This document shows, piece after piece, positions 50,131-61,194 of a DNA stretch of 64,000 bases. This DNA is from Flaveria trinervia (lineage: Eukaryota > Streptophyta > Magnoliopsida > Asterales > Asteraceae): positions 5,180,944 to 5,244,943 of the forward strand of contig CM046457.1 in the NCBI GenBank assembly GCA_025506515.1. Reading direction: 5' to 3'. The notes beneath the pieces were generated by a model. The model searched no databases and was not told where the DNA came from. It was given only the letters and a program-made list of their open reading frames with translations. A program made the position numbers and the translations under genes. Numbering within the stretch: position 1 is the first letter of the stretch; each line of letters starts with the position of its first letter.

Positions 50131-51864
50131 ATGGATGTAGTACTACTAGACCTATGGATAAGTGTATTCGGTGCAAGGGTGAGAATTGCTCTAGCCGAAA
50201 AGGGTGTTCGCTACGAGTACAAGAAGAGGACCTAGACAATAAAAGCCCACTTCTCCTCGAGATGAATCCAGTTCACAAGAAAATCCCGTTCTCATCCACC
50301 ATGGCAAACCGATATGTGAATCCAACATCATTGTCCAATACATCGACGAGGCGTGGCACCACACCTCTCCACCATTGTTGCCTTCTGATCCATATCAACG
50401 AGCTCAAGCTAGGTTTTGGGCAGACTTCGTCGACAAGAAGGTCCGTTAATTTCTTACATCTCTCATTAATCACATCACATGCATGTATTATTAATAAAAA
50501 TAGTAATTCATATCTATATCTATATCCATGCTATATATGAATAATAAAAGAAGGTTTTTGAGGGACACGTGTCACCTTTCGTTGAATTTTAGACTTTTGT
50601 TTCTCGTTTCTTTCTATTATTAAATAAAAATGATTTGAAATAAGTAAACTAAATAATTAAATATCAAATATATAATTCTTCTTATTATAACAAATTATTC
50701 AAACATAATAAATTATAAGATTTGAATTATATCTTATCTCAAATAAATTTTATACTCTTGGTTTTTATTATTATTATTCATAATTTCTTAATATTTCATA
50801 ATTTTTTATTTTATAATAACTAATGACATGTAACATACAAAATTTAAATAAAAATTAATGATTTTAATATGTTTGATTTTACAACTCATGTAATAGATGA
50901 GTTTCTAACCTAATCTTTCTATTTTAATAAAAGAATAATGAGGATGTTACGTGTCAGCACTACATTTATTTTTATCAATTTTTTTTCTCTCTCCTATTAA
51001 ATAACTACAATAATTACTAATAATATTATTTATTTATTTTTAAATTATAATTAGTTTTTAAATATATTAGGAAATAGATCTTTTTTTTATGTTATTTCTA
51101 TAGAAACATTTTTTATAAAAACAATTTTTTTCTATAAAATCAACACTTTTTTACGTAATATTTTAAAATTGGTTTTTTAAGTATTTTTTTTATAAAAAAT
51201 AATTAAAATAGAAATTAATAGTAAGGAAATTATTAAAATGAAAATATTCTAAAACTTTATTTTAAAACAAAATGATTAATTTATCTTTAAAAAAAATTTT
51301 AAAAAGTTCATATTATTATTTTATTACTTATAGTTAATAATACATAATTCAATCATATCATATCTTAGTATATTATTTTATAATTAATAATTTTTATTCT
51401 ATTTAATATTTTGTTTATTCAACCCGTGTAATACACGGGTTCACTAAAACTAGTAATGATATATAGTAGTAATAAGCTTTGTTCGTGTTGTGGAATGAAT
51501 ATCATTAGATATACGAGGGTGGGAAGAAGATATGGATGACAAAAGGAGAAGATCAAGAAGCGGCGAAAAAGAGTTCATTGATCTGTTGAAGGTGTTAGAA
51601 GGGCAGCTCGGTGAAAAGTCGTATCTGATCGGGGAAAGCTTCGGGTTTGCAGACATCGCACTGATCCCCTTTAGCGTTTGGTTTTACACGTTGAACAAGA
51701 TTGGGAATATGAAGATAGAGGAAGAGTGTCCAAAGCTTGCTCTTTGGGTAAAACGTTGCATGGAAAGAGATAGTGTCTTCAAATCTCTTCCTGATCCTCA
51801 CAATTTTACGACCTCCTCATCCAGAGACTCAACAAAGAAAAAGCCCACCCCACTAATTAGCTAA
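50131..51864 (+). CDS. Tau-class glutathione S-transferase, two exons, three apparent frameshifts
   Basis: The cytosolic enzyme conjugates glutathione to electrophiles. Exon 1 (50131-50440) opens MDVVLLDLWISVFGARVRIAL, with the tau-class catalytic serine in the WxSxFG context. It continues through the thioredoxin-fold region (NKSPLLLEMNPVHKKIP). The donor is AAG|GTCCGT and the acceptor CATTAG|ATA at 51508/51509. Exon 2 (51509-51864) carries the helical domain with GEKSYLIGESFGFADIALIP, EEECPKLALWVKRCMERDSV and KSLPDP, typical of the class. The two-exon layout is standard for tau GSTs. Reading breaks at 50223/50224, 50288 and 51571. At each place one G is missing from a GG pair that the family pattern demands (KEEDL, KIPVL and KKEFID). 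Apart from these the gene is conserved, so error in the sequence is as likely as a pseudogene. The intron holds two Helitron-like elements. Confidence 0.85.
50525..50913 (+). mobile_element. Helitron-like element 1 in the GST intron
   Basis: The 3' end has a hairpin AACTCAT/ATGAGTT (50883-50903) followed by CTAA (50910-50913). The 5' end is put at TC 50525, before ATATATGAATAATAAAAG, but this is less sure. It is non-coding and about 390 bases. Confidence 0.4.
50914..51453 (+). mobile_element. Helitron-like element 2 in the GST intron
   Basis: It starts TCTTTCTATTTTAATAAAAG directly after the CTAA end of element 1. It ends with a perfect 8-base hairpin (ACCCGTGT, AAT, ACACGGGT at 51422-51440), nine bases, then CTAG and T. 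This is the textbook non-autonomous Helitron layout. It is non-coding, 540 bases. Confidence 0.6.
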
Positions 51865-52474
51865 GGCTTTGATTATTGATACATTCATTTGAGTTATTAA
51901 GACATCTTTTTCTCTTTATCTTTTTTTTATGTGTGTACATAAAAAAACAGAAAAGAAAAAAGTGTCCCAATACCAATGAGTGTATGTATAATACGCCTCT
52001 TATATATACATATTAAGCTATATATGTTAGGTAATAATATATATAAATAATAAAAGACAGAACGAAGACGCTTGGATCCGCATTGTCTTGTTTGATTATA
52101 TTGTATGTATGGGCTGGTGTTGATGTATGTTACGGGAATATATGTTATAAATTTCCTATTCGAGAGGTGTACATAGTTTAGTATTGGTAATGCTTGGGAT
52201 ATGTTTTCATCTTCTTCAAGTTCACAAAAGGTGTTGGTAATCATGAGTAGCTTAGCACCGAAACAAAAAATAACTGCTTACAAGGTAGCAGTGTGTTGAA
52301 GGCTTGATTGGACCGGCCGGCCGAACCAGTCCAACCAAAAATCGAATAGATGACAGAACCGGATGGCATCAGTTTGTTTTGGAGAGGTTCGACTGGCTGG
52401 TTCGTCCTGAATCGGTGGTTAGATCAGTTTCAATTATGTATGATATCATATAAATAATTTAAATCATTTTATAT
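51865..52474. other. Downstream region of the GST gene
   Basis: This stretch should contain the 3' untranslated region. A segment at about 52280-52440 has GGACCGGCCGGCCGAACCAG-type words but no gene. Confidence 0.5.
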
Positions 52475-52519
52475 GTGTATATATATATATATATGTATAT
52501 GTACATGTACATGTGTGTG

Positions 52520-52554
<35 letters not shown>

Positions 52555-53170
52555 GTATATATATGTATATATTGTATATATATATATAATATGTATATAC
52601 AACACACACACACACACATATATATATGTATATATATACATATACATATACATATATATATATATACTATATATGTATATATATACATATATATATATAT
52701 AATATATATACATATATTACATATATATGTATATATACATATATATATAATATATATACATAATATATACATATATATGTATATATATTATTATATATGT
52801 ATATATATATATGTATATATATTATATATGTGTATATATATATGTATATATATATAATATATGTATATATATACATATATCTATATATATACATATATAT
52901 ATACATATATATATGATATATATATTATATATATAGATATATAGATATATATGTATATACATATATATATATATATATATACATGTATATATACGTATAA
53001 TATACATCTATATACGTATATATATATACGTATATATATATCTATATATATCTATACGTATATATATACGTATATATATATATTATATATATATATATAT
53101 ATATCTCTATATATATATATATATACGTATATATATAATATATATTATAATATATATATATATTATAAAT
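52475..53170. repeat. ATATAC/ATATACGT-type microsatellite, left block
   Basis: About 700 bases consist almost only of TATATA with interspersed ACAT, ACGT and CACACA words. A matching array lies at 60953-61192 beyond element B. All open frames here are artefacts made of tyrosine, isoleucine and methionine codons. Confidence 0.95.
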
Positions 53171-53646
53171 AACACTGTGTACTTGACAAGGCAGTTTGAT
53201 TCGGTTAGGATGAGCTGGGGTTGACCATGCAAAGCAAATTTCAATTACGGGTGCACACGTAAATGCAATTTGTTGTGCATGCGAAGCCTAGTCAATCTTG
53301 CGGCGAGATAACAGTCATTGTTAGTACGAATCCTCAACTCCATACCTTAGTACATTAGTGTCTTGTTTCTTATGAGACCTTATCAATCTTGATAAATCAT
53401 CCAGCACCTTATTACTTACATGAGTTCTGACTCACCTAAAGAATCATGGGATCATATTGTGACATTGGTCGCAGTCCCTATGAGATAACACCCTCTCTTT
53501 CAATGGTTTTGCAACCAACTGTTTCCTTGAAAAACATCTGGTCTTTAAAGGGTCATAGCTCGGCACTGATACTCACTGCACATGTATTACTTTATTGATT
53601 GACTTTAAGGTTTGGGGCTTACGTATTGTCTATGTTGATTTGAAAG

Positions 53647-54669
53647 ATGCCGCCAAGAAGAACTACTCCCAGTGCTAGTCGTGGCGGTGCTACCCTAAGA
53701 GGTAGAGGTAGAGGTAGAGGTAGAGGAAGAGGTGCAAGAGATAGGGGTGAAGCACCTGTAGGTGGAAATGAAGGTGGGCAGGGTGGTAATAATCAAGGAG
53801 CTGGAAACCCTGATATAGCCGCCATGATTGCTCAACAACTGCCAGCACTCATCCCGACCATAGTGGCACAGGTGAGTGACAACATCATGAATCACAATAA
53901 TGGGGGTGGTAATGAAGATAACGAACACAACGATGAAAATGGCGGTTATGAAGAGAATAATGAAAACGAACATGGAGAAGGAGGTGGAATGGGAAATGCG
54001 AACGGTAATGGAAACATGAATGGGAATGGCAATGGAGGAAGGGTTGGTTGTACTTATAAGGAGTTCATGACTTGTAAACCAAAGGAGTTTGATGGAAAAG
54101 GTGGAGCCATTGCCTTGACTCGTTGGATCGAGAAGATGGAATCTGTGATGGACATCAGCAACTGTGCTGAAAATCAGAAGGTAAAGTATGCTACATGTTC
54201 ACTGGTGGGAAAAGCGTTAACATGGTGGAATACCCAAGTGCAGGCTCGAGGAAGGGAGGCAGCAATGGCCATGACTTGGGCGGAATTCAAAGCATTGGCA
54301 ACTGAGGAATATTGTCCAATGAATGAAATGCAGAAGTTGAAGCATGAATTCTGGAATCATGCGATGGTAGGGTCGGGTCATGCTACTTACACCGACCAGT
54401 TTCATGAGTTGGCAAGACTGGTGCCACACCTGGTGACACCTGAATCAAAACGGATTGAGCGTTACATTTGGGGTTTAGTACCTCAAATACGTGGTTTGGT
54501 CACTGCTACGTCACCTCCAACAATACAGAGTGCAATTTTGAAGGCTGGCACTCTAACTGATGAGATGGTAAGAACTAGGGTGCTAGGTAAAGGTAGTGAG
54601 AAAAGAAGAGATGTGGGGAAATCGAACAGACAACCAGGGGAAGATTTGATAAAAGGCAAAGGTGACTAG
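53647..54669 (+). CDS. Element B gag, N-terminal and core part
   Basis: This open frame of 340 residues begins with an arginine/glycine stretch (RGRGRGRGRGARDRG) and an asparagine/glycine-rich linker. The retrotransposon gag core follows (KYATCSLVGKALTWWNTQVQ, TYTDQFHELARLVPHLV). The same order is seen in element A. It is the longest intact piece of either copy. The reading ends in a stop at 54667-54669, before the zinc knuckles, which lie in another frame. Confidence 0.85.
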   Translation: MPPRRTTPSASRGGATLRGRGRGRGRGRGARDRGEAPVGGNEGGQGGNNQGAGNPDIAAMIAQQLPALIPTIVAQVSDNIMNHNNGGGNEDNEHNDENGGYEENNENEHGEGGGMGNANGNGNMNGNGNGGRVGCTYKEFMTCKPKEFDGKGGAIALTRWIEKMESVMDISNCAENQKVKYATCSLVGKALTWWNTQVQARGREAAMAMTWAEFKALATEEYCPMNEMQKLKHEFWNHAMVGSGHATYTDQFHELARLVPHLVTPESKRIERYIWGLVPQIRGLVTATSPPTIQSAILKAGTLTDEMVRTRVLGKGSEKRRDVGKSNRQPGEDLIKGKGD

Positions 54670-55460
54670 AGGTTTTGTGGCAGTGAACCAAGGGAGAAAG
54701 GACTATGTTGGGCCACATTCTAAGTGTGGGGAAATGTAACTATCATCACCCTACTACGGTGCCGTGTTGAGTTTGTGCGAATTGTAGGCGCCCGGGGCAT
54801 CTTACAAAGGACTGTAGAGTGGCACCCAATTTAGTTGCCCCAATAAATGCAATCAATCCAACTGGAAACATTAATGAGTGTGGGAGCCCCGACCACTATC
54901 GAAATGTGTGCCCCAGGCTGAACCGGCACCGGGTCAACAAGGGAATAACCAAAATCAGTGATGGCGATAGCTGGTAATCAAGGGCAAAGTAATCAAGGAA
55001 ATGTTGCCCGAGGACGTGCGTTTATGATTGGTGCAAACGACGCACGTCAGGACCCGAATGTCGTTACGGGTACATACCTTCTTAGTAATCACTTTGCATC
55101 TGTATTATTTGATACCGGAGCAGACAATAGCTTTGGTCCACTGAATTTGTACCCTTACTTGGTTTGAACCCTAGTTGTTTAGAGACTAGTTTCTCAGTAG
55201 AAATGGAGAATGGTAAATTTGTGAGAGCTAGTGAAATAATTAGAGGGTGCGCGATTACATTAGAAGATCATGCCTTTGACATAGACTTAATACCTTTTGA
55301 ATTGGGAAGTTTCGATGTGGTAGTGGGAATGGATTGGTTATTGAAGTGTGGAGCTGAAATTATTTGCCGAGAGAAGGTGGTGCGGATCCCTATGCCTAAT
55401 GGTGATGTGCTCAAGATTCAAGGAGAATGAGCAGGAAGGAGTCTAAAGATCATCTCATGT
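54670..55460 (+). pseudogene. Element B zinc knuckles and protease
   Basis: Around 54773-54920 two broken CCHC knuckles are seen (NCRRPGHLTKDC and a second with CGSPDHYRNVC). The protease active site reads FDTGADNSF near 55115. The C-terminal protease part follows at 55164-55430 (ETSFSVEMENGKFV, FELGSFDVVVGMDWL). Frame changes separate the pieces. Confidence 0.8.
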
Positions 55461-56443
55461 ATGAAAGCTCGTCGTTGGCTGCTGAAGCAATGTTATGCAT
55501 TTCTGCCACATGTGGTGGAGAAGAAACCCGCAGAAGGGAAACTGGAAGACATTCCGGTAGTGCGAGACTTTCCGGAAGTATTCCCTAATGATTTTTCCGG
55601 TTTACCCCCTCCTCGACAAGTGGAATTCCGCATAGACTTGGTACCTGGAGCGACTCCAGTAGCAAAGACGCCATATCGATTAGGTCCGTCGGAAATGCAA
55701 GAGTTATCGAGTCAACTACAAGAGTTGCTAGATAAGGGTTTCATACGACCAAGTCACTCGCCATGGGGAGCACCGATACTATTTGTAAAGAAGAAGGATG
55801 GAATGTTTCGAATGTGCATAGACTATTAAGAGTTGAATAAGCTGACCGTGAAAAATTGATATCCACTTCCCGTGATCAATGATCTATTTGATCAATTACA
55901 GGGAGTGTCGTATTTCTCTAAGATCGACCTCCGATCAGGTTATCACCAGTTACGGGTTCATGAGTAGGACATACCAAAGACAGCATTCAGGACCCGATAT
56001 GGGCATTACAAGTTCTTAGTCATGTCGTTTGGGCTGACCAATGCTCCAGCAGTGTTCATGGATCTTATGAACCGGGTGTGTAAACCCTATCTGGACAAGT
56101 TTTTGATCGTGTTTATAGATATTATACTCATCTATTCTAGATCAAAGAAAGACCACGAGCAGCACCTTCGAGTGATACTCAAATTGTTGATGGAAGAGAA
56201 ACTTTACGCCAGTTCTCGAAATGTGAATTTTGGTTGCGGGAAGTGAATTTTTTGGGACACGTGGTTAATGAAAAGGGAATCCACATTGATCCTGGAAAGA
56301 TCGAAGCAGTTAAAAAGTGGGACGCTCCTAAGACGCCCTCAGAGATACGACAGTTTTTAGGATTGGCTGGTTATTATCGGCGATTCATTGAAAACTTCTC
56401 TAAGATCACCCAGTCGTTGACGATGTTAACACAAAAAAGATAA
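55461..56443 (+). pseudogene. Element B reverse transcriptase
   Basis: Conserved blocks include ATPVAKTPYRLGPSEMQEL, FVKKKDGMFRMCIDY, KIDLRSGYHQLR and MSFGLTNAPAVFMDLMNRV. The catalytic FIDD is changed to FIDI near 56120, losing an aspartate needed for polymerase activity. Stops at about 55827 and 55857, and a frame change at 56235, also break it. Confidence 0.85.
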
Positions 56444-56452
56444 GAAGTTTCA

Positions 56453-58338
56453 TTGGGACACAAACAAGAGGAGGCATTTCAGACGTTGAAGGAAAGGCTA
56501 TGCAACGCATCGATATTAACCCTTCCTGATGGGTTAAATGATTTTGTGGTGTTTTGGGATGCATCACATCAAGGCCTAGGTTGTGTGCTTATGCAAAAGG
56601 ATAAGGTGATTGCTTATGCCTCACGTCAACTTAAGGTTCACAAAAAGAACTATAAGACACATGATCTGGAATTAGGCGCAGTGGTGTTCGCCCTAAAGAT
56701 ATGGAGGCATTATCTATATGGGACTAAGTGTGTTGTCTACACTAGTCATAAAAGCCTTCAACACATCTTTGATCAAAAGGAACTGAATATGCGCCAAAGA
56801 AGATGGGTGGAACTCCTAAGTGATTATGACTGTGAGATTCAATATCATCCTGGAAAGGCGAACGTAGTAGCTAATGCCTTGAGTAGGAAGGAGCATGTTA
56901 GACCCCTACGTGCGCGAGCATTAGGGATGAAGAGCATTAGGGATGACTATTCAATCGAATTTGAAAGAGCAAATACTGTTGGCGCAAGGTGGAGCACTGA
57001 AGGAAGAGAATGTTGTAAGTGAAGAGTTCCGAGGGTTAGACAAACAGATGAACTATAAAGAGGATGGTGTACGGTATCTTGTGGATCGTATATGGGTAAC
57101 TAAGTAGGGTGATATTCAAACCCTAGTTTTGAACGAAGCACACAAGTCCAAGTATTCTGTTCATCTTGGTGCAGACAAGATGTATCAAGATCTTAAGGAG
57201 TTGTATTGGTGTCCAGGCATGAAAAAGGATATTGCAAGGTATGTGAGTGAATGCTTGACTTGTTCCAAAGTCAAAGCCGAACATCAAAAACCGTTAGGTC
57301 TGTTGCAACAACCGAAAATTCCCGAATGGAAGTGGGAGAATATCACGATGGATTTCATCACTAAATTGCCTAGAACAAGTAATGGCCATGATTCAATTTG
57401 GGTTATCGTGGATCGAATGACAAAATCTGCCCATTTCTTGTCTATTCGCGAGGACTATAAAATAGAGAAGTTAGCAAGGTTAATGTGAATGAGATAGTGG
57501 CTAGGCATGGAGTGCATGTGTCTATTATATCTGATCGAGACAGTAGATTTACATCTTGGTTTTGGCAGACTCTACAGAAGGCAATGGGTACTCGCTTAGA
57601 CTTAAGTACCGCCTATCATCCATAAACCGAAGGTCAAAGTGAACGAACGATACAAACTCTAGAGGACATTCTTAGGGCATGTGTGATTGATTTTGGTGGG
57701 AGTTGGGATACCCACTTACCATTGATCGAATTCTCTTACAACAACAGTTACCACACGAGCATTGGATGTGCTCCGTTTGAGGCGTTGTATGGAAGGAAAT
57801 GTAGATCTCTAGTGTGTTAGGCGGAAGTAGGTGAAAGCCAATTGATAGGCCCAGAGATTATCCAAGAACAACTAACAAGATATTTCAAATCAAGGATAGG
57901 CTTAAGGCAGCTCGAGATCGTCAGAAAAGCTACGCCGATAACCGTCGCAAACCCTTAGAGTTCAACGTTGGTGATCATGTCTTATTGAAAGTTTCTCCGT
58001 GGAAGGGAATCGTACGCTTTGGAAAGAAAGGGAAATTGCCTCCGAGATATGTTGGACCATTCGAGATCACTGAAAGAATTGGTCCCGTAGTGTATCGATT
58101 GAAGTTACCTCAAGAACTTAGTGGTGTGCACGATACATTTCATGTATCAAACCTTAAGAAGTGTTTAGCCGATGGATCCCTTCATGTGCCGATTGAGGAA
58201 ATCAAGATAGACGAGAAACTACATTTTGTGGAAGAACCAATAGAAATTATGGACCGAAAGGTGAAACAACTGAAGCGCAGCAAGATTCCAATTGTCAGAA
58301 TGAGATGGAACTCCAAGCGAGGGCCCGAGTTTACATGA
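56453..58338 (+). pseudogene. Element B RNase H and integrase
   Basis: RNase H (56453-57022) has FVVFWDASHQGLGCVL and DLELGAVVFALKIWRHYLYG. Integrase follows with its HHCC region (about 57129-57330), core motifs MDFITKLPRT and DRMTKSAHF, and SDRDSRF near 57535. A C-terminal part (57985-58338) contains FGKKGKLPPRYVGPFEI and ends KRGPEFT before TGA, where a tryptophan codon is expected. Several frame changes and stops interrupt it. Confidence 0.85.
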
Positions 58339-58635
58339 GAACGGGAAGACCAGATGAAATCCAAATATCCGCATTTGTTCGTGGATACAACTTCGGGACC
58401 TAACTCCAGCTGAATTTCGAGACGAAATTCTCTCAGCAGGGGATACTGTGACATCCTTCACTATCAGGTCCGTCAATTGATTCGGAATTCGTTAACTCTT
58501 TTTTCGTGCATTTATTATCGTTGCATAATTAATTTTTTTCGAACCTAATCTCGTCGTATCTCCCTTTCGTGCCCAACCTTAATATTAAATAATGCTAATA
58601 ATATAAAATCTATTTTATTATTATTATTACCATTA

Positions 58636-58669
<34 letters not shown>

Positions 58670-59142
58670 GTTATTATTATTAAAATTAAGTCCAGGTTTT
58701 TAAATTGTAAATTAACCAAACTTAAGGGAATAATTAATTTAAAGTTGAGGGACTAAAGAGTAAATTATCAAATTCATTCCCCCCCGCCCTTTGCCGTTAC
58801 TACGCGTCTTGCCGCTGGTGATCATCGTCGTTACACCGATCATTTGTTTCGCAGGTAACCATTTGTATGATGTACCGCGTGCAACGAATCGAAAGAACCA
58901 AGCACACGCAACCCTCGATCGGCTACTGTAAGGTACCGTGTGTGTACATATACGCACCATTCGTATGTATGTATGTATGTATATGCCGTGTGTGTGTCAT
59001 ATGACTTATGTGTGTATATGATTATGAGGTGTATATATATATATATTTTTTGTTTCTGCAGCTTATGCATATATACATATATATGTTATGTGTGTGCTTA
59101 TGTGTATATATACAGTGTTGTGTATATGTTGGGTGCATGTGT

Positions 59143-59217
59143 GAGTATTGTATGCATGTGTGAGTATTGTATGCATGTGTGAGTATTGTATGCATGTGTG
59201 AGTATTGTATGCATGTG
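59143..59217 (+). repeat. 19-bp tandem repeat in LTR of element B
   Basis: About four copies of TATGCATGTGTGAGTATTG follow one another. Confidence 0.9.
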
Positions 59218-59255
59218 TATACATGTTGACTTTGGTGTGTGAGGAAGAACCAAAC

Positions 59256-59282
59256 ACAGCAGCCGAAGGCTGCTGTGTGGCT
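59256..59282 (+). other. Conserved LTR hairpin
   Basis: ACAGCAGCC, GAA, GGCTGCTGT forms a near-perfect stem of at least nine pairs. The same loop and inner stem occur in the element A LTRs (about 28086-28104 and 45283-45301) with a different but still pairing outer stem in at least one copy. Confidence 0.6.
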
Positions 59283-59355
59283 CATATATATATTAAATTG
59301 TTTATTTTATTTATTATTATTTTTCTTTTATTTCCCTTTCACTATTAATATATAT

Positions 59356-59428
<73 letters not shown>

Positions 59429-59504
59429 GTGGGTGGGTGTGGGTGTTTGAAAGTGTACGCACGTTTGAAGGTTGCTACGATTATTCATGATCTTATTGTA
59501 TATA

Positions 59505-59543
<39 letters not shown>

Positions 59544-60541
59544 GTGAGTGTGTGTAACTTGTTGTGTGATGTACGTTTAATTTTCTTTTGTTTTGTTTTG
59601 GTGTCATATATAAATATTCTTAGCATGTTAAGATTTTTACTAAAATTGTTACTAATATTAATAGTATGTCTAATATTATTATTATTATAAGTGTCAGCAT
59701 TAGTATTACTCTTTTATAGTATATATGGGTGTATTCTTAAATACATATACTTTTACGTGTGAGTCGCGCCTCAAACCCGAATCGACCCAAAACCGACTTA
59801 AGGCATCCATCCTCTTGATCATGTCTTAAAACCTAATTATAACTGATTATAGGTGTTTGATCGTTCATTGCTCTCACTTGTTGAAGTCTTTTATTCACTT
59901 ATTTTCACCTCATTAAAAGGTGAGTTTCGCGGCCCCGTTTTCATTCTAAACATTTATAACTAGGGGAAAAGTATGCTCATCCTTTTTATGCTGTGAACTT
60001 ATTCAATTCTTTTGGGACTGTTGTGTTTACTGTTTGTAAGTATTTATCTAGTACATGCATGAGTTGTCTTTGTGGTTCTGTATTCACAACTATTTAACTC
60101 CGGTGTTGGAGTCGACGGACAGATATTGATAGTACTATTGGGTTGACATCCCCACCCTTGCTTGTTAGTATACTAGTTGGGACTGACAGTGGCCAGGAAC
60201 GAGCCCTAGGGTGAATATGTTCTGACAAATTCTTTGTGTACGTCGTAGGTTTAGTTGTGATGCTCATGTGATATTACTTGCTTCTAACTGTATGCACTCA
60301 TGTTCTACCAAACTATTACACAACATCAAGTTTGTTTATTATTTAAACCTGCGAACTCACCAATATTATGTTGATTATTTTGAGCATATCTTTTCAAGTA
60401 ATAATCATTGAGGATTGCTAAGGATGTTGCCTTAGTGATTACCTTAGACTTTCATTATTTAAGCTTGGATGTTTATGACAGTTACTCTGACTTTTATTTG
60501 TTATTCACATTTTGATCACTTTGTCCCGGGTGTGGGACTTA

Positions 60542-60758
60542 GGGGCTGTTTGATTTGTTTCTGACCCGGTCAAAATGTCTGACCCACTGACCCGGTCAGA
60601 CATTTTGGCCGGTCAGCGTGTTTGATTATCAATTTTTGCATCTGACCCGGTCCGAAGCCACTGACCCATGCCTATTTTCCCTCTTACCGGGTCGGTTTTG
60701 AAACAAGCTCTTACTCGGTCATCACCTTCTGACCGAGTAAGAGCAATCAAACAGCCCC
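60542..60758. mobile_element. Tourist-like MITE in the LTR of element B
   Basis: This 217-base insertion has a perfect 14-base terminal inverted repeat (GGGGCTGTTTGATT at the left, its reverse complement at the right). It is flanked by TTA at 60539-60541 and 60759-60761, as PIF/Harbinger-derived MITEs are. The other LTRs of this family in the window lack it. Confidence 0.8.
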
Positions 60759-60952
60759 TTATACTTATTTGGTTTGTATGACTATGTTTGTCGTGGAAAT
60801 TGATTAACCATGACACAAGTTCCCATTTGTGTTCGGTGACGTAATGACACGTTGACTTTTCATCATTTAATGCATCTCTATTAATTAACAATGTGTTATG
60901 ATGATCCCGTCCGTTACATCCTCGTGTTTCCGCTATAAGAGGGGGTGTGACA

Positions 60953-61136
60953 ATATATATATATATACAAATATATATATATACGTATATATATAAGTAT
61001 ATACACGTATATATATACGTGTATATATACGTATAGATATATATATACGTATATATACATATACGTATATATATAGATATATCTACATGTATATATATAC
61101 GTATATGTATATATATACGTGTATATATACGTATAC

Positions 61137-61192
<56 letters not shown>
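60953..61192. repeat. ATATACGT-type microsatellite, right block
   Basis: This array of TATATA and ATACGTAT words begins directly after the 3' end of element B and resembles the block at 52983-53140. Confidence 0.95.

Positions 61193-61194
<2 letters not shown>

Larger units (their letters stand above)
53647..60952 (+). mobile_element. Element B: gypsy copy of the A family, 5' LTR missing
   Basis: Gag and pol run in order on the plus strand and match element A closely. The 3' LTR at 58447-60952 starts TGTGACATCC after a purine-rich GCAGGGGATAC and ends GGGGGTGTGACA. No LTR or primer-binding site is found upstream: a leader of unknown origin (about 53171-53646) joins the microsatellite. The 5' part is therefore deleted, and many frame breaks and stops mark it as dead. 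Confidence 0.85.
58447..60952 (+). repeat. 3' LTR of element B
   Basis: Its termini and last kilobase (about 59830-60952) match the LTRs of element A, but the middle differs. It lacks the TCGTACGA arrays and has ATG/GTGT-rich sequence with a 19-base tandem repeat (59143-59217). It contains a 217-base MITE. Confidence 0.85.

Noticed and set aside
52459..53172. Many overlapping open frames rich in tyrosine and isoleucine
   Set aside because: They are products of the TATATA microsatellite on both strands and have no protein character.
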